Part shown: in pieces, positions 52,915 to 60,934 of the stretch
How the letters are laid out: every line of letters starts with the position of its first letter
Numbering within the stretch: position 1 is the stretch's first letter
Origin: Gammaproteobacteria bacterium
GTDB lineage: Bacteria > Pseudomonadota > Gammaproteobacteria > Pseudomonadales > Pseudohongiellaceae
Assembly: GCA_002711845.1 (NCBI GenBank)
Contig: PASF01000011.1
Span: 62,001 to 126,000 of the forward strand
Direction of reading: 5' to 3'
DNA: 64,000 nt
Made by a program: the position numbers and the translations under genes
The notes under the pieces: model-generated
What the model saw: only the letters and a program-made list of their open reading frames with translations
Databases searched by the model: none
Told to the model about the DNA's origin: nothing

Positions 52915-55494
52915 TCATAATCCCCCGGTTTGGCGGGCGGCGCGCTGCAACCCGTCTGCAGCCTGCAGCAACTTGGCCCTGAGCTTGGGTTCCATGTCAG
53001 CATGCAGGTGCAGAAACTGCTGAACTGTCTCAGCTGCCTGTGTCGAACTGTGCCCGTCAAGGGTCGCATTCAACCAGCGCAGCGGAAAAAATATATCACC
53101 TGTTTGCTGTATTTCTTCCAGTAACATGAGTGCCGGCATTATCAAGGGTATCGCGGCTTCAGCGCGTAGCGGATGGTGAACAAGCCGGGTGGCATCCAAC
53201 ACCCAGGATTCCTGTCGCCGATTGGCGGCATCAGCAAAGGACCGGAAATAATCGGCACGCTGCTCGGCGGACTGCGCCAGCGCCGGACGCACAAACCGAA
53301 AACGATCCAGCCGATCCGGATTGCTGATACGTTGCTGCTGCGCATCCAGGATTGCTTCCGCATCAGGCACGCCCTTGAGCGCCAGTGTTTCGGCGAGGTT
53401 AATAAATTGTTGTTCCTGTAACGGCAGTCCGGGGATATCCCGATGCCTGCGCCAGATGTCAGCCAGTAATTGCAAACCCGACTCGGTGGCAGTCACCTCA
53501 ACCAGCGTATTAAAATAGGCTCCTTTTTGACCCGCGCTGTCGGCACCTGTCAACGCTTGCCACAACGTTACTTCCAGCGTTTCGGCGCGCAGCTCGCGCT
53601 GTTCGTCAGACAGGTAGCGCCACCAGATGTTGCGCATCAGTCCCAGCACCTGCTGCGCAATCAACGCGTCCTGCTCCCGGTGCACTGCGACCAGCAATGC
53701 CTCATAAAGATCAACAGCCGCGAGGCGGTCTTCGAGTAACTCTTCCCACAGGTGCTGCCAGACAATTGCCCGGTGCAGACCGGATGCCAGGCCATGAACA
53801 TGGATCAGCAAATAGTGTCTACTGGCATCATCCAGCTCGAACCGGCCATACCCCACACCATCGGCACCGGCCAGGATAAAGTCCGGCCGTCCGGCGGCAG
53901 GCAATTCAACCCGTGCGCTGCGCTCGCGCAGTTCCGCAACAAAGGTCTGCACCTCACCATCGCGGCCTACTGCCAGCAGCACCGGTTGCTGCCAGTGAAG
54001 ATCACGGGCCGCTACATCATCAACCTGGGACACCGTGATTCCGTTGTCGTGCCAGCGCGCCTGAATACGCGGCCGGCCCGCCTCCTCCACCCAGGCCTGA
54101 CTCCAGGCGCGCAGATCCTCCTGACTCAAATCATCAAGCAGCTCGATCAGGTCGGGCCAACTGGCATTGGCCAACGCGTACCGCGACAGATACCGGCGCA
54201 GGCCTTGCCGCAATACATCCGCGCCTACCAGCGTCTCCAGTTGCTGCATGACCACCGGCGCCTTTTGGTAAATGATGGCACCATACAAAGAGCCCGCGTC
54301 GCGCAGATTATCCAGCTGCTGGCGCACAGGATTGGTACCGGCCGTTCGGTCAACCGCATACGCGGCCGGATGATGAGCCTGGAAAAAACGCAGATCCAGA
54401 TCCAACTCCGGGAATGCCGGCCCGGCAATTTTGGCGGCCATGAAATTGGCAAACACCTCTTTCATCCACACATCATCAAACCAGCGCATGGTAACCAGAT
54501 CACCAAACCACATGTGTGCCGTTTCATGCGCAATCAGACTGGCACGGCTCAGCGCCTGAGTCCGCGAAGCACTGGGATCAAGAAACAGGGATTCGGCGCG
54601 GTACCAGATGGCACCAGGATGCTCCATGCCTCCGAACTGAAAGGCGGGTATGGCAAAAAAATCAAATTTGCCAAACGGATAATCAATGGCAGTGTAGTCT
54701 TCCAGCCAGTCCATGGCGGTTACGTGCAGATCGAAGATCGCATCACGATTACGCGCCAATCGATCAGGATCGGTTTCCCGGTGATACAGGTTGTAAGTTC
54801 TGCCCCCGCGCTCTGCAGTCTCTACCTGCATATCACCCGCCGCAAACGCAAACAAATACGAGCTGATGGGCAGGGTTTCTGCGAACTGCAGCAGACTCAT
54901 GCCCGAGGCTGCAGGATCGGGCTGTCGCGATTGCTCTTCGCCATTGGCCAAAGCACGCCATTGCGCGGGTATGCTTAGACGCAGCCGGTAACGAGCCTTG
55001 ATATCAGGTTGTTCGAAAACCGGGAAGGCTGTCGAGGCGCGATCGGGTACAAACAGCGTATACATGAAATCGTCACGGCGATTCAGCGCGGTATCTGCAC
55101 TGACAAAGTCGACGCCCAGCGTGTGAGACCCGGTCGCAAGCACCGCCGCCGGCAGCACAATATGATCGTTTATTACCTGATGGGTGACGGGCTGGTCATT
55201 AAACGTCACGGACAGAACGTGGTCGGCAGGCACGCGAAAATCCATGACCAAGGGCTGCGCGGCATCATTAAGCTCAAAATGCGCCACGAGCTTACCGGTA
55301 ACCGGGGCATTGCGATCACCCGGAATGCTGAAATGCAGGTCGTAAACAACGTTGCTGACCACTGTCGCGCGCTGTTCCGCCAGTGTTCTTGCAACACCGG
55401 GTACCGGGACATCACCCGAGTGGCTAACGGAACCGGCGCAGGATTGGAAAGTAAGCGCCAATGCAATCACTAACAGTAGCTTGCCAGATGCCAT
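52915..55494 (-). CDS. Exported M1-family metallopeptidase (aminopeptidase N-like)
   Basis: 859 residues. A signal peptide with QSCAG (possibly a weak lipobox) precedes an N-terminal beta domain, then the gluzincin catalytic domain. The aminopeptidase substrate loop G-M-E-H-P-G is at about 280, the zinc site HETAH with the following WFGDLVTM at about 317, and the third ligand in MKEVFANFM (KE instead of the common NE). An HEAT-like helical domain (about 540-859) closes it. It removes N-terminal residues from peptides, probably in the periplasm. It follows the DUF305-LVIVD gene on the same strand; 74 bp including a long hairpin separate them. Confidence 0.9.
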   Translation of the reverse strand: MASGKLLLVIALALTFQSCAGSVSHSGDVPVPGVARTLAEQRATVVSNVVYDLHFSIPGDRNAPVTGKLVAHFELNDAAQPLVMDFRVPADHVLSVTFNDQPVTHQVINDHIVLPAAVLATGSHTLGVDFVSADTALNRRDDFMYTLFVPDRASTAFPVFEQPDIKARYRLRLSIPAQWRALANGEEQSRQPDPAASGMSLLQFAETLPISSYLFAFAAGDMQVETAERGGRTYNLYHRETDPDRLARNRDAIFDLHVTAMDWLEDYTAIDYPFGKFDFFAIPAFQFGGMEHPGAIWYRAESLFLDPSASRTQALSRASLIAHETAHMWFGDLVTMRWFDDVWMKEVFANFMAAKIAGPAFPELDLDLRFFQAHHPAAYAVDRTAGTNPVRQQLDNLRDAGSLYGAIIYQKAPVVMQQLETLVGADVLRQGLRRYLSRYALANASWPDLIELLDDLSQEDLRAWSQAWVEEAGRPRIQARWHDNGITVSQVDDVAARDLHWQQPVLLAVGRDGEVQTFVAELRERSARVELPAAGRPDFILAGADGVGYGRFELDDASRHYLLIHVHGLASGLHRAIVWQHLWEELLEDRLAAVDLYEALLVAVHREQDALIAQQVLGLMRNIWWRYLSDEQRELRAETLEVTLWQALTGADSAGQKGAYFNTLVEVTATESGLQLLADIWRRHRDIPGLPLQEQQFINLAETLALKGVPDAEAILDAQQQRISNPDRLDRFRFVRPALAQSAEQRADYFRSFADAANRRQESWVLDATRLVHHPLRAEAAIPLIMPALMLLEEIQQTGDIFFPLRWLNATLDGHSSTQAAETVQQFLHLHADMEPKLRAKLLQAADGLQRAARQTGGL

Positions 55495-55507
55495 GGCGCA
55501 GTCTCCG

Positions 55508-55563
55508 GGCCTGAATGCAGGCCGCAGAAAAACCGCATGAGAACGTGTTTTTCCGCAGCCTGC
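55508..55563. other. Alternative hairpins between DUF305-LVIVD and M1 peptidase genes
   Basis: 17-base arms at 55517-55533 and 55547-55563 pair at 15 of 17 positions around a 13-base loop. A second perfect 6-bp dyad (GGCCTG-AATG-CAGGCC, 55508-55523) overlaps the left arm, so only one of the two can form. Both lie in the intercistronic RNA of the leftward pair. It could be a terminator, an mRNA-stability element or chance; no T-run follows the stem. Confidence 0.4.
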
Positions 55564-55568
55564 CGGTA

Positions 55569-58013
55569 TTAGCGAAGACGATCAGCAACGCCTTCGACTG
55601 TCGTCAGCAGATCCTGGTAGCGTGACTGTGTTGCGCCCGTCCTGCCCATGACTTCGCCTTCCAGACCGCTCGCCAGAGCTGTCAGCCGGGTAGCCACTGC
55701 GGCACTGCTGCCGCCGCTGGCCAACGCCAACGCAGCATCGTCCAGGGCTGCGGTCAGAGACTGATCCTGCACCGCATCCAGCGCTCCCATCCTTCGCAGC
55801 TGATCCATGTAGGCTTTCGCGACGACCGGATCAGCAGGCCAGTCCAGCTGCCGCTGCTGCTGCGGGTTATGCAGGTTCTCTGATGCCGTCAGGGCGGCAG
55901 CAGCCAGCTCGTTTTCACTCAGGTAGTCGCTGGGTGTCAGTTGCAATACATCCAGACCACGCGCAATCTCGGTGCCATAAATGACGCCGTTGTACCAGTA
56001 GGCCGACCAGTAGCCGCCCATCACCAGCTCTTCCGAGTCAACCGGACCTCGGTCAAAAAAGGCGATCTCCACCGGATTGTCGGAATCCGTGAAGTCCATG
56101 ACCGAGATGCCGCCCTGATACCAGGACTGGACAAAAATGTCGCGGCCCGGCACCGGTACCAGCGAACCATTGTGAGCTACGCAGTTTTCCTGATCAGATT
56201 GCGGTGCCGGCATTTTGTAGTGACTGCGGAATTCCAGCTGGCCATCAACGATATCGTAAATCGCGTTGGCGCCCCAGTTCTGAGGATCAAAGGCGCGGCA
56301 GCGCGCGCGCGAACCACCACCCCACTCATCGGTAAACAGCACCTTGGTGCCATCGTTGTTAAACGTGGCCGAATGCCAGTAGGCGAACCCGGTATCAACA
56401 ACCTCGTCCAGACGCGTCGGGTTCATCGGATCGCTGATATCAAACAGGATGCCGTTCCCCGAGCACGCACCGGCGGCGATACCCAGCGCCGGGAATGCGG
56501 TAATGTCGTGGCAATGGTTGGTTTCATTGGTGTCCTGCGTGCCGGTACCATGGTCACCACCTTCCCAAAGCCCGGCAATGACACCGCTGCTCGGGTCAGC
56601 AAACACCTGTGGGCGACTGACAATGCGAGCATCTTCCGGGTTATCCAGCGGAATCTGCACGACTTCAATACGGAAACGCGCCGATTCAGCGTCTTCAAAC
56701 GGCGACTCATTGACACAGCCTTCCAGCTCTTCACCCGGGCGCACATAGCTGGTGCCGGAAATGTATACCAGAATGTTATTGTCATCGTCCGGATCGGACA
56801 CCACAGTGTGTGTGTGGGAGCCACGGCACGTCTGCACGGCAGCTACCTGAACCGGCATCGTGAAATCACTGACATCGAATATGCGGATACCCCGGAAGCG
56901 CTCGTCACTGACGCGCTCGGCCACACCGGTCAGCCCGCAGTCGAGACGCCCCCGGTTCTGCTCCACAGACATGATCAGCAAATTTCCGATGACCGAGACA
57001 TCACCCTGCCCACCCGGGCACACCACCGAACTCATCAGTTGCGGGCTGGTGGGGTTGCTGATGTCGTAGGCATTGAAGCCATGGTAGTTGCCCGCGATCA
57101 GGACATCTTCGGCAAACGCAATATCGGTGTTGGCGAAGTCCAGCAGGCTGGGACGTGGTTCTGCATCTTCCTCATCTGACTCTTCACCGGCATCATTGAT
57201 GCGGCTCATCGGCAGGCCCTGCGGATTGGCCGGGTCGTAGAAGCCTTCCGGTTTGGGCATGGCTGCCAGCAACTGCATATTCAGCGACGCCTGGCCGGCA
57301 CTGTCGTAGCCGGCACTGAGATTGACGCGTGGATCAGGCGACAATGTCGCCAGCATCAATGTCATGCGCTCGATCTCGCTGGCCTGTTCAGTGGTGACTT
57401 CCGAGGTAAACTCGAACAATACCGGGTCCTGGGCGGAGCCGCCCTGCTCCAGCAGCGTTTCGACCATGGTAATGGCGCCCTGATGGTGCTTGATCATCAA
57501 TTCCAGATACTGCGCGTCAAACTCGACCCCCTCGGCACCGGCCAGCTCGGCCATCTCCTCGTCCGTGATCATGCCGGGCATCATGTCAGTGTGCGAACCA
57601 TGGGAGCCACCTCGCATCACATGATCAGCCATGGAACTGGTGGTGGGCTGCCCGCGATCGCGCAACCAGCCCTGCATGAAACTGATTTCATCTTCCTGTG
57701 ACAGCGATATGCGCTGCCCCAGCTGCTCCATCTCGTCGCTCCGGGTGCGCTCTTCGAGCAGCGCGCTCATTTCCACGGCCTGGGCATGATGCGCAATCAT
57801 GTCCTGCATGAATTTGACGTCCGCATCGCTGTAGCGCATACCGGCCAGATCCGATGCCTCTTCTGCCGTGATCTGCCGGCTACCCTGTCCGGGAGCGCCT
57901 GGTTGTACAATAGGAACCTGCGCATAACTTTCAGCAGCCATGAACAGGGCAATCGCGGTGGCGAGCGACACACGCGACGCCACACGGAACAGGTGAGCGG
58001 ATGGTTTCGTCAT
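55569..58013 (-). CDS. Secreted DUF305-LVIVD propeller fusion
   Basis: 814 residues. A signal peptide (cut near SYAQ-VP) is followed by a DUF305 domain of the His-rich four-helix type (MQDMIAHHAQAVEM at about 70, with a second half YLELMIKHHQGAITM near 170). Then a long beta-propeller follows, with LVIVD-repeat character (LISIFDVSDFTMPV, AYDISNPTSPQLM) between about 275 and 720. A short helical C-terminus ends it. DUF305 proteins are found with copper and ferritin-like proteins, and their conserved His residues suggest metal handling. The propeller contains a few cysteines. The arrangement of both in one chain suggests a surface or periplasmic scaffold; substrate unknown. Confidence 0.83.
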   Translation of the reverse strand: MTKPSAHLFRVASRVSLATAIALFMAAESYAQVPIVQPGAPGQGSRQITAEEASDLAGMRYSDADVKFMQDMIAHHAQAVEMSALLEERTRSDEMEQLGQRISLSQEDEISFMQGWLRDRGQPTTSSMADHVMRGGSHGSHTDMMPGMITDEEMAELAGAEGVEFDAQYLELMIKHHQGAITMVETLLEQGGSAQDPVLFEFTSEVTTEQASEIERMTLMLATLSPDPRVNLSAGYDSAGQASLNMQLLAAMPKPEGFYDPANPQGLPMSRINDAGEESDEEDAEPRPSLLDFANTDIAFAEDVLIAGNYHGFNAYDISNPTSPQLMSSVVCPGGQGDVSVIGNLLIMSVEQNRGRLDCGLTGVAERVSDERFRGIRIFDVSDFTMPVQVAAVQTCRGSHTHTVVSDPDDDNNILVYISGTSYVRPGEELEGCVNESPFEDAESARFRIEVVQIPLDNPEDARIVSRPQVFADPSSGVIAGLWEGGDHGTGTQDTNETNHCHDITAFPALGIAAGACSGNGILFDISDPMNPTRLDEVVDTGFAYWHSATFNNDGTKVLFTDEWGGGSRARCRAFDPQNWGANAIYDIVDGQLEFRSHYKMPAPQSDQENCVAHNGSLVPVPGRDIFVQSWYQGGISVMDFTDSDNPVEIAFFDRGPVDSEELVMGGYWSAYWYNGVIYGTEIARGLDVLQLTPSDYLSENELAAAALTASENLHNPQQQRQLDWPADPVVAKAYMDQLRRMGALDAVQDQSLTAALDDAALALASGGSSAAVATRLTALASGLEGEVMGRTGATQSRYQDLLTTVEGVADRLR

Positions 58014-58274
58014 TGGATTGTCTCCGGCGTTACAGTATTTCGGTTGGAATGACCCAAAGATTACAACGGTTGGCTCGCGGATGCCACTGATTACTCGGGG
58101 GTATAAGTCAAATGACCAACCCCGGGCAACACGAAATCGGTCAAGTATGCAAAATCAGGTTAAAATAGGGAATAAAGTGCACAAACCCCCTGTTTTGGGC
58201 TGGCAAGCGTTTATCTGCTGTGCCAGAATGCACTCGCTAAGCTGCTGATTTTAAACATTGGAGCGATTATATCT
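58014..58274. other. Gap between DUF305-LVIVD gene and small membrane ORF
   Basis: 261 bp without another gene that I can support. It should carry the promoter of the leftward DUF305 gene and of the rightward small membrane ORF. A GGAG lies 11 bases before the ATG at 58275. No confident promoter boxes. Confidence 0.4.
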
Positions 58275-58400
58275 ATGGCTGGAAACAAGGAAGACAAACC
58301 CAAAAAATTCTTTGGTTTTGAAGTTAGCGATACCATCAGTTATGTCGTCGTCGCGGTGCTGGCCATCATTTTCGTGCGCCAGGTCATGGCGCTGTTCTGA
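58275..58400 (+). CDS. 41-residue single-pass membrane peptide
   Basis: A very short frame encoding a lysine-rich N-terminus (MAGNKEDKPKKFFGFEV), one hydrophobic helix (SYVVVAVLAIIFVRQVMAL) and a stop. The basic start and helix predict N-in insertion in the inner membrane. GGAG precedes the ATG by 11 bases. I do not recognise a family. Codon use follows the window. It precedes leuB by 217 bp, which hold no other gene and only a weak TTGTTC-18-TAAATT box near 58476-58505. Confidence 0.55.
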   Translation: MAGNKEDKPKKFFGFEVSDTISYVVVAVLAIIFVRQVMALF

Positions 58401-58617
58401 CGCCAGCAGGTTGCTCTCAGCGTGACTGCATAACCCTCCTGTGCACGCGGCGCTGGCGCTGGCATGCCGGATCTGTTGTTCCATCCTCCCCGGCTATGCT
58501 AAATTACGTCCCCTTTTAATCGACCGCGTACGCTGGCACACCCGCGCCGGTAGCGAAGCGTGATCATTCAATCCAGACGCAAACCCGCCTCAGGCAACAT
58601 CATTGACAGGAATTCAT

Positions 58618-59727
58618 ATGAGCCAATACAAAATCGCTTTGCTGGACGGTGACGGCATCGGCCCGGAAATCATGGAAGAAGCAGTCAAAGTGCTGAACCT
58701 GGTTGCCGAGCGCAACAATGTGACCTTCGACCTGATTCATACGCCGTTTGGCGCCAGTGCGTATTTTGAATGCGGCCATCCGTTTCCTGACGCCACCAAG
58801 AAAGTGTGTGATGAAGCCGACGCCATCCTCAAGGGCCCGATCGGCCTGAACCATGAGGAGTCACAGAAGATCCCGGTGGATATGCAACCCGAGCGCGGCG
58901 CACTGTTGCCGCTGCGTCGCCGCTACAACACCTACGCCAATTTCCGCCCGGTGTTTCTGCCTCAGGGGCTCGCGCACTTCTCACCACTGAAAAAAGAAAT
59001 CATCGGCGACGGTATCGATATCATGATCATTCGTGAGCTCGTCGGCGGCCTGTACTTTGGTGAAAAGGAGGCAGGCACTACCGCTGAGGGTGTCCGTTAT
59101 GTCAAGGAAACCCTGGAATATGACGAGAACCAGATTCGCCGTATTGCCATCGTCGCGTTTGACACTGCCATGAAACGCAAAAAGGTGCTGCACAACATCC
59201 ACAAAAGCAACGTGCTGAAGTCCAGCGTGCTGTGGAATGAGGTAATGGCCGAGGTTGGCAGGGATTACCCCGAAGTGACCGTGGAAAATATTCTGGTCGA
59301 CGCTGCCGCCACCTATTTGTGCCTGAACCCCGGCCGCTTTGATGTCATGGTCATGGAAAACATGTTTGGCGACATTCTCAGCGATCAGGGCGGCGGGATT
59401 CTGGGCTCACTGGGCCTGATGCCATCGGCTTGTCTGGGTGACGACAAAGCCTATTACGAACCATCACACGGTTCGGCGCCGGATATCGCTGGCAAAAATA
59501 TCGCCAATCCCTACTCCATGATTGGTTCGGTCGCGATGATGCTGGAGATGAGTTTTGGCATGGATCAGGAATCGAAGAATGTCTGGCATGCCATGCAGAG
59601 CGTGTTTGCCGATGGCTACTCAACACCCGACCTGTCCAAGCCAGGCAGTGGTGTCAAAATGATCGATACCCGGGCCTTCGGCGACCGCGTCGTTGACGCC
59701 CTGCGCAAGATGCCCGTGCCAGCCTGA
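58618..59727 (+). CDS. leuB: 3-isopropylmalate dehydrogenase-like enzyme
   Basis: 369 residues of the isocitrate/isopropylmalate dehydrogenase family, with substrate arginines in LLPLRRRYNTYANFRPV and RELVGGLYFGE (the LeuB-type tyrosine), and the metal aspartates in MFGDILSDQGGGI. NAD-loop marks HGSAPDIAGKNIANP are present. It oxidatively decarboxylates 3-isopropylmalate in leucine synthesis. It is somewhat diverged, so an unusual beta-decarboxylating dehydrogenase is possible. AGGA lies nearby before the ATG. leuC and leuD are not adjacent; a second LeuA-like synthase lies 1.2 kb downstream. Confidence 0.82.
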   Translation: MSQYKIALLDGDGIGPEIMEEAVKVLNLVAERNNVTFDLIHTPFGASAYFECGHPFPDATKKVCDEADAILKGPIGLNHEESQKIPVDMQPERGALLPLRRRYNTYANFRPVFLPQGLAHFSPLKKEIIGDGIDIMIIRELVGGLYFGEKEAGTTAEGVRYVKETLEYDENQIRRIAIVAFDTAMKRKKVLHNIHKSNVLKSSVLWNEVMAEVGRDYPEVTVENILVDAAATYLCLNPGRFDVMVMENMFGDILSDQGGGILGSLGLMPSACLGDDKAYYEPSHGSAPDIAGKNIANPYSMIGSVAMMLEMSFGMDQESKNVWHAMQSVFADGYSTPDLSKPGSGVKMIDTRAFGDRVVDALRKMPVPA

Positions 59728-59745
59728 CCGGCGCCCGCGCTTTCA

Positions 59746-60267
59746 TCAGAACGGACGCGCGTCCTTGGGGAGCAACACGGTCTTGGTGCCGGACAGCTTT
59801 TCATGGATCGCGTCGTGATTGCTGTCCACGTACAGCCACAGGTATCCGAGACCGCCAAGCCAGAAGGCAGGCCAGGCAGCCATAAAGCGAATCAGCCCCT
59901 GCTGCCAGGCAATGGCGTTGTTATCAGTGCGCAACGCCTTGATTCGCCACGCGATCATGCCCAGCGTTTGTCCGGTTCGGCGCCAGAACCACAGATAGAA
60001 ATACGCAGCTGACGTCACCATCATGATAAAATTCAGCCCCAGCAACACGGGGTGCGTGCGGACCTGACCGTCAACCAGCTCACTGGTGTTGTCGGCAAAC
60101 AGACCGAAAATGAACAGCAGGATGAATCCCAGACACATCCACATCGCAAACACCAGGAACATGTCGTAAAGCAGTGCAGCCAGCCGGCGCAACAGGCCGG
60201 CTCGGGGCAGCAGAGCAATTTCTGCATCGGAGAGCAAACGTCGCTGGATTTTGTTTCTGGAACTCAT
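59746..60267 (-). CDS. RDD-family membrane protein
   Basis: 173 residues. RDD marks are seen: LLRRLAALLYDMFLVFAMW (arginine and aspartate of the name) and GQTLGMIAWRIKAL. Two or three membrane helices and a short, soluble C-terminus follow. RDD proteins are of unsettled function, with some linked to ion transport. It converges on leuB with an 18-bp gap. In Pseudomonas an RDD gene neighbours lptFG, as here apart from two intervening genes. Confidence 0.8.
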   Translation of the reverse strand: MSSRNKIQRRLLSDAEIALLPRAGLLRRLAALLYDMFLVFAMWMCLGFILLFIFGLFADNTSELVDGQVRTHPVLLGLNFIMMVTSAAYFYLWFWRRTGQTLGMIAWRIKALRTDNNAIAWQQGLIRFMAAWPAFWLGGLGYLWLYVDSNHDAIHEKLSGTKTVLLPKDARPF

Positions 60268-60333
60268 CGGGGATTGGCACGGCTAGTAGACAGTGAAGCC
60301 GTCAGTATAACGTATTTGCCAGGCTGTTGCCGC

Positions 60334-60825
60334 TCAGAAAACCACCGGGGGCGAAGTGTCCTGCGGCTCATCGGGTGTCTGCTGGGCCTCACTCTGATCG
60401 GCACCCGAGCGTACCGACGCCGGGATATCGCCCAACAGTGCCCGCAGGCGCTCCAGGTCTTCGGTATTAGAGACAACTTCTTCTTCAGCCTCTGCCGGTT
60501 CCAGCATGCTGGCGCTGAACACCAGATTAAACGTGTAACGTGGATCCCGCATGCACAGGATGGTGAATGCCGTTTCATCGTTTTCACTGCGATACTCATT
60601 CAACCGCCCATAGAGCACCTCGGCACAATCGGGATCCTCAAGCGCCTTGTGCGCGGCGGCGAGCAGCAGACCGCGCATGCTCTCCTGGCTGGAAGGCAGC
60701 CACAGCCGATGCCGCTGAACTGTCCCGGTGCTGGATTGTGCTTCGGCTGCAAGCGCCGGGCCGCCGATCATGGATGACAGCAACAGTCCTGCAGCAAAAA
60801 AAACGCTCAAATGATTCATATACAA
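60334..60825 (-). CDS. Secreted hypothetical protein
   Basis: 163 residues with a signal peptide (MNHLSVFFAAGLLLSSMIGGPALA, cut before EAQ). The mature part is alpha-helical with two cysteines (DPDCAEVLY and TILCMRDP) that could form a disulfide. A disordered Pro/Gln/Asp-rich tail follows. No family recognised. An alternative start lies two residues in (60819). It lies between the RDD gene and the divergent LeuA-like synthase. Confidence 0.6.
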   Translation of the reverse strand: MYMNHLSVFFAAGLLLSSMIGGPALAAEAQSSTGTVQRHRLWLPSSQESMRGLLLAAAHKALEDPDCAEVLYGRLNEYRSENDETAFTILCMRDPRYTFNLVFSASMLEPAEAEEEVVSNTEDLERLRALLGDIPASVRSGADQSEAQQTPDEPQDTSPPVVF

Positions 60826-60867
60826 CCTATCGACAATTGGCCGCCAAACTTGAATCAGCCGGCAGTC

Positions 60868-60896
60868 TTATGATGCCTGAAAGGATCTGGTAGAAT
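60868..60896 (+). promoter_or_regulatory. Candidate promoter of the LeuA/citramalate synthase-like gene
   Basis: TTATGA (60868-60873) and TAGAAT (60891-60896) are 17 bases apart, with a predicted start near 60903 and a 32-base leader. The -10 is good and the -35 weak. Confidence 0.4.
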
Positions 60897-60934
60897 CCAG
60901 CCCTTGATTCAATCGCTTCAGGATACCTCCCGGC

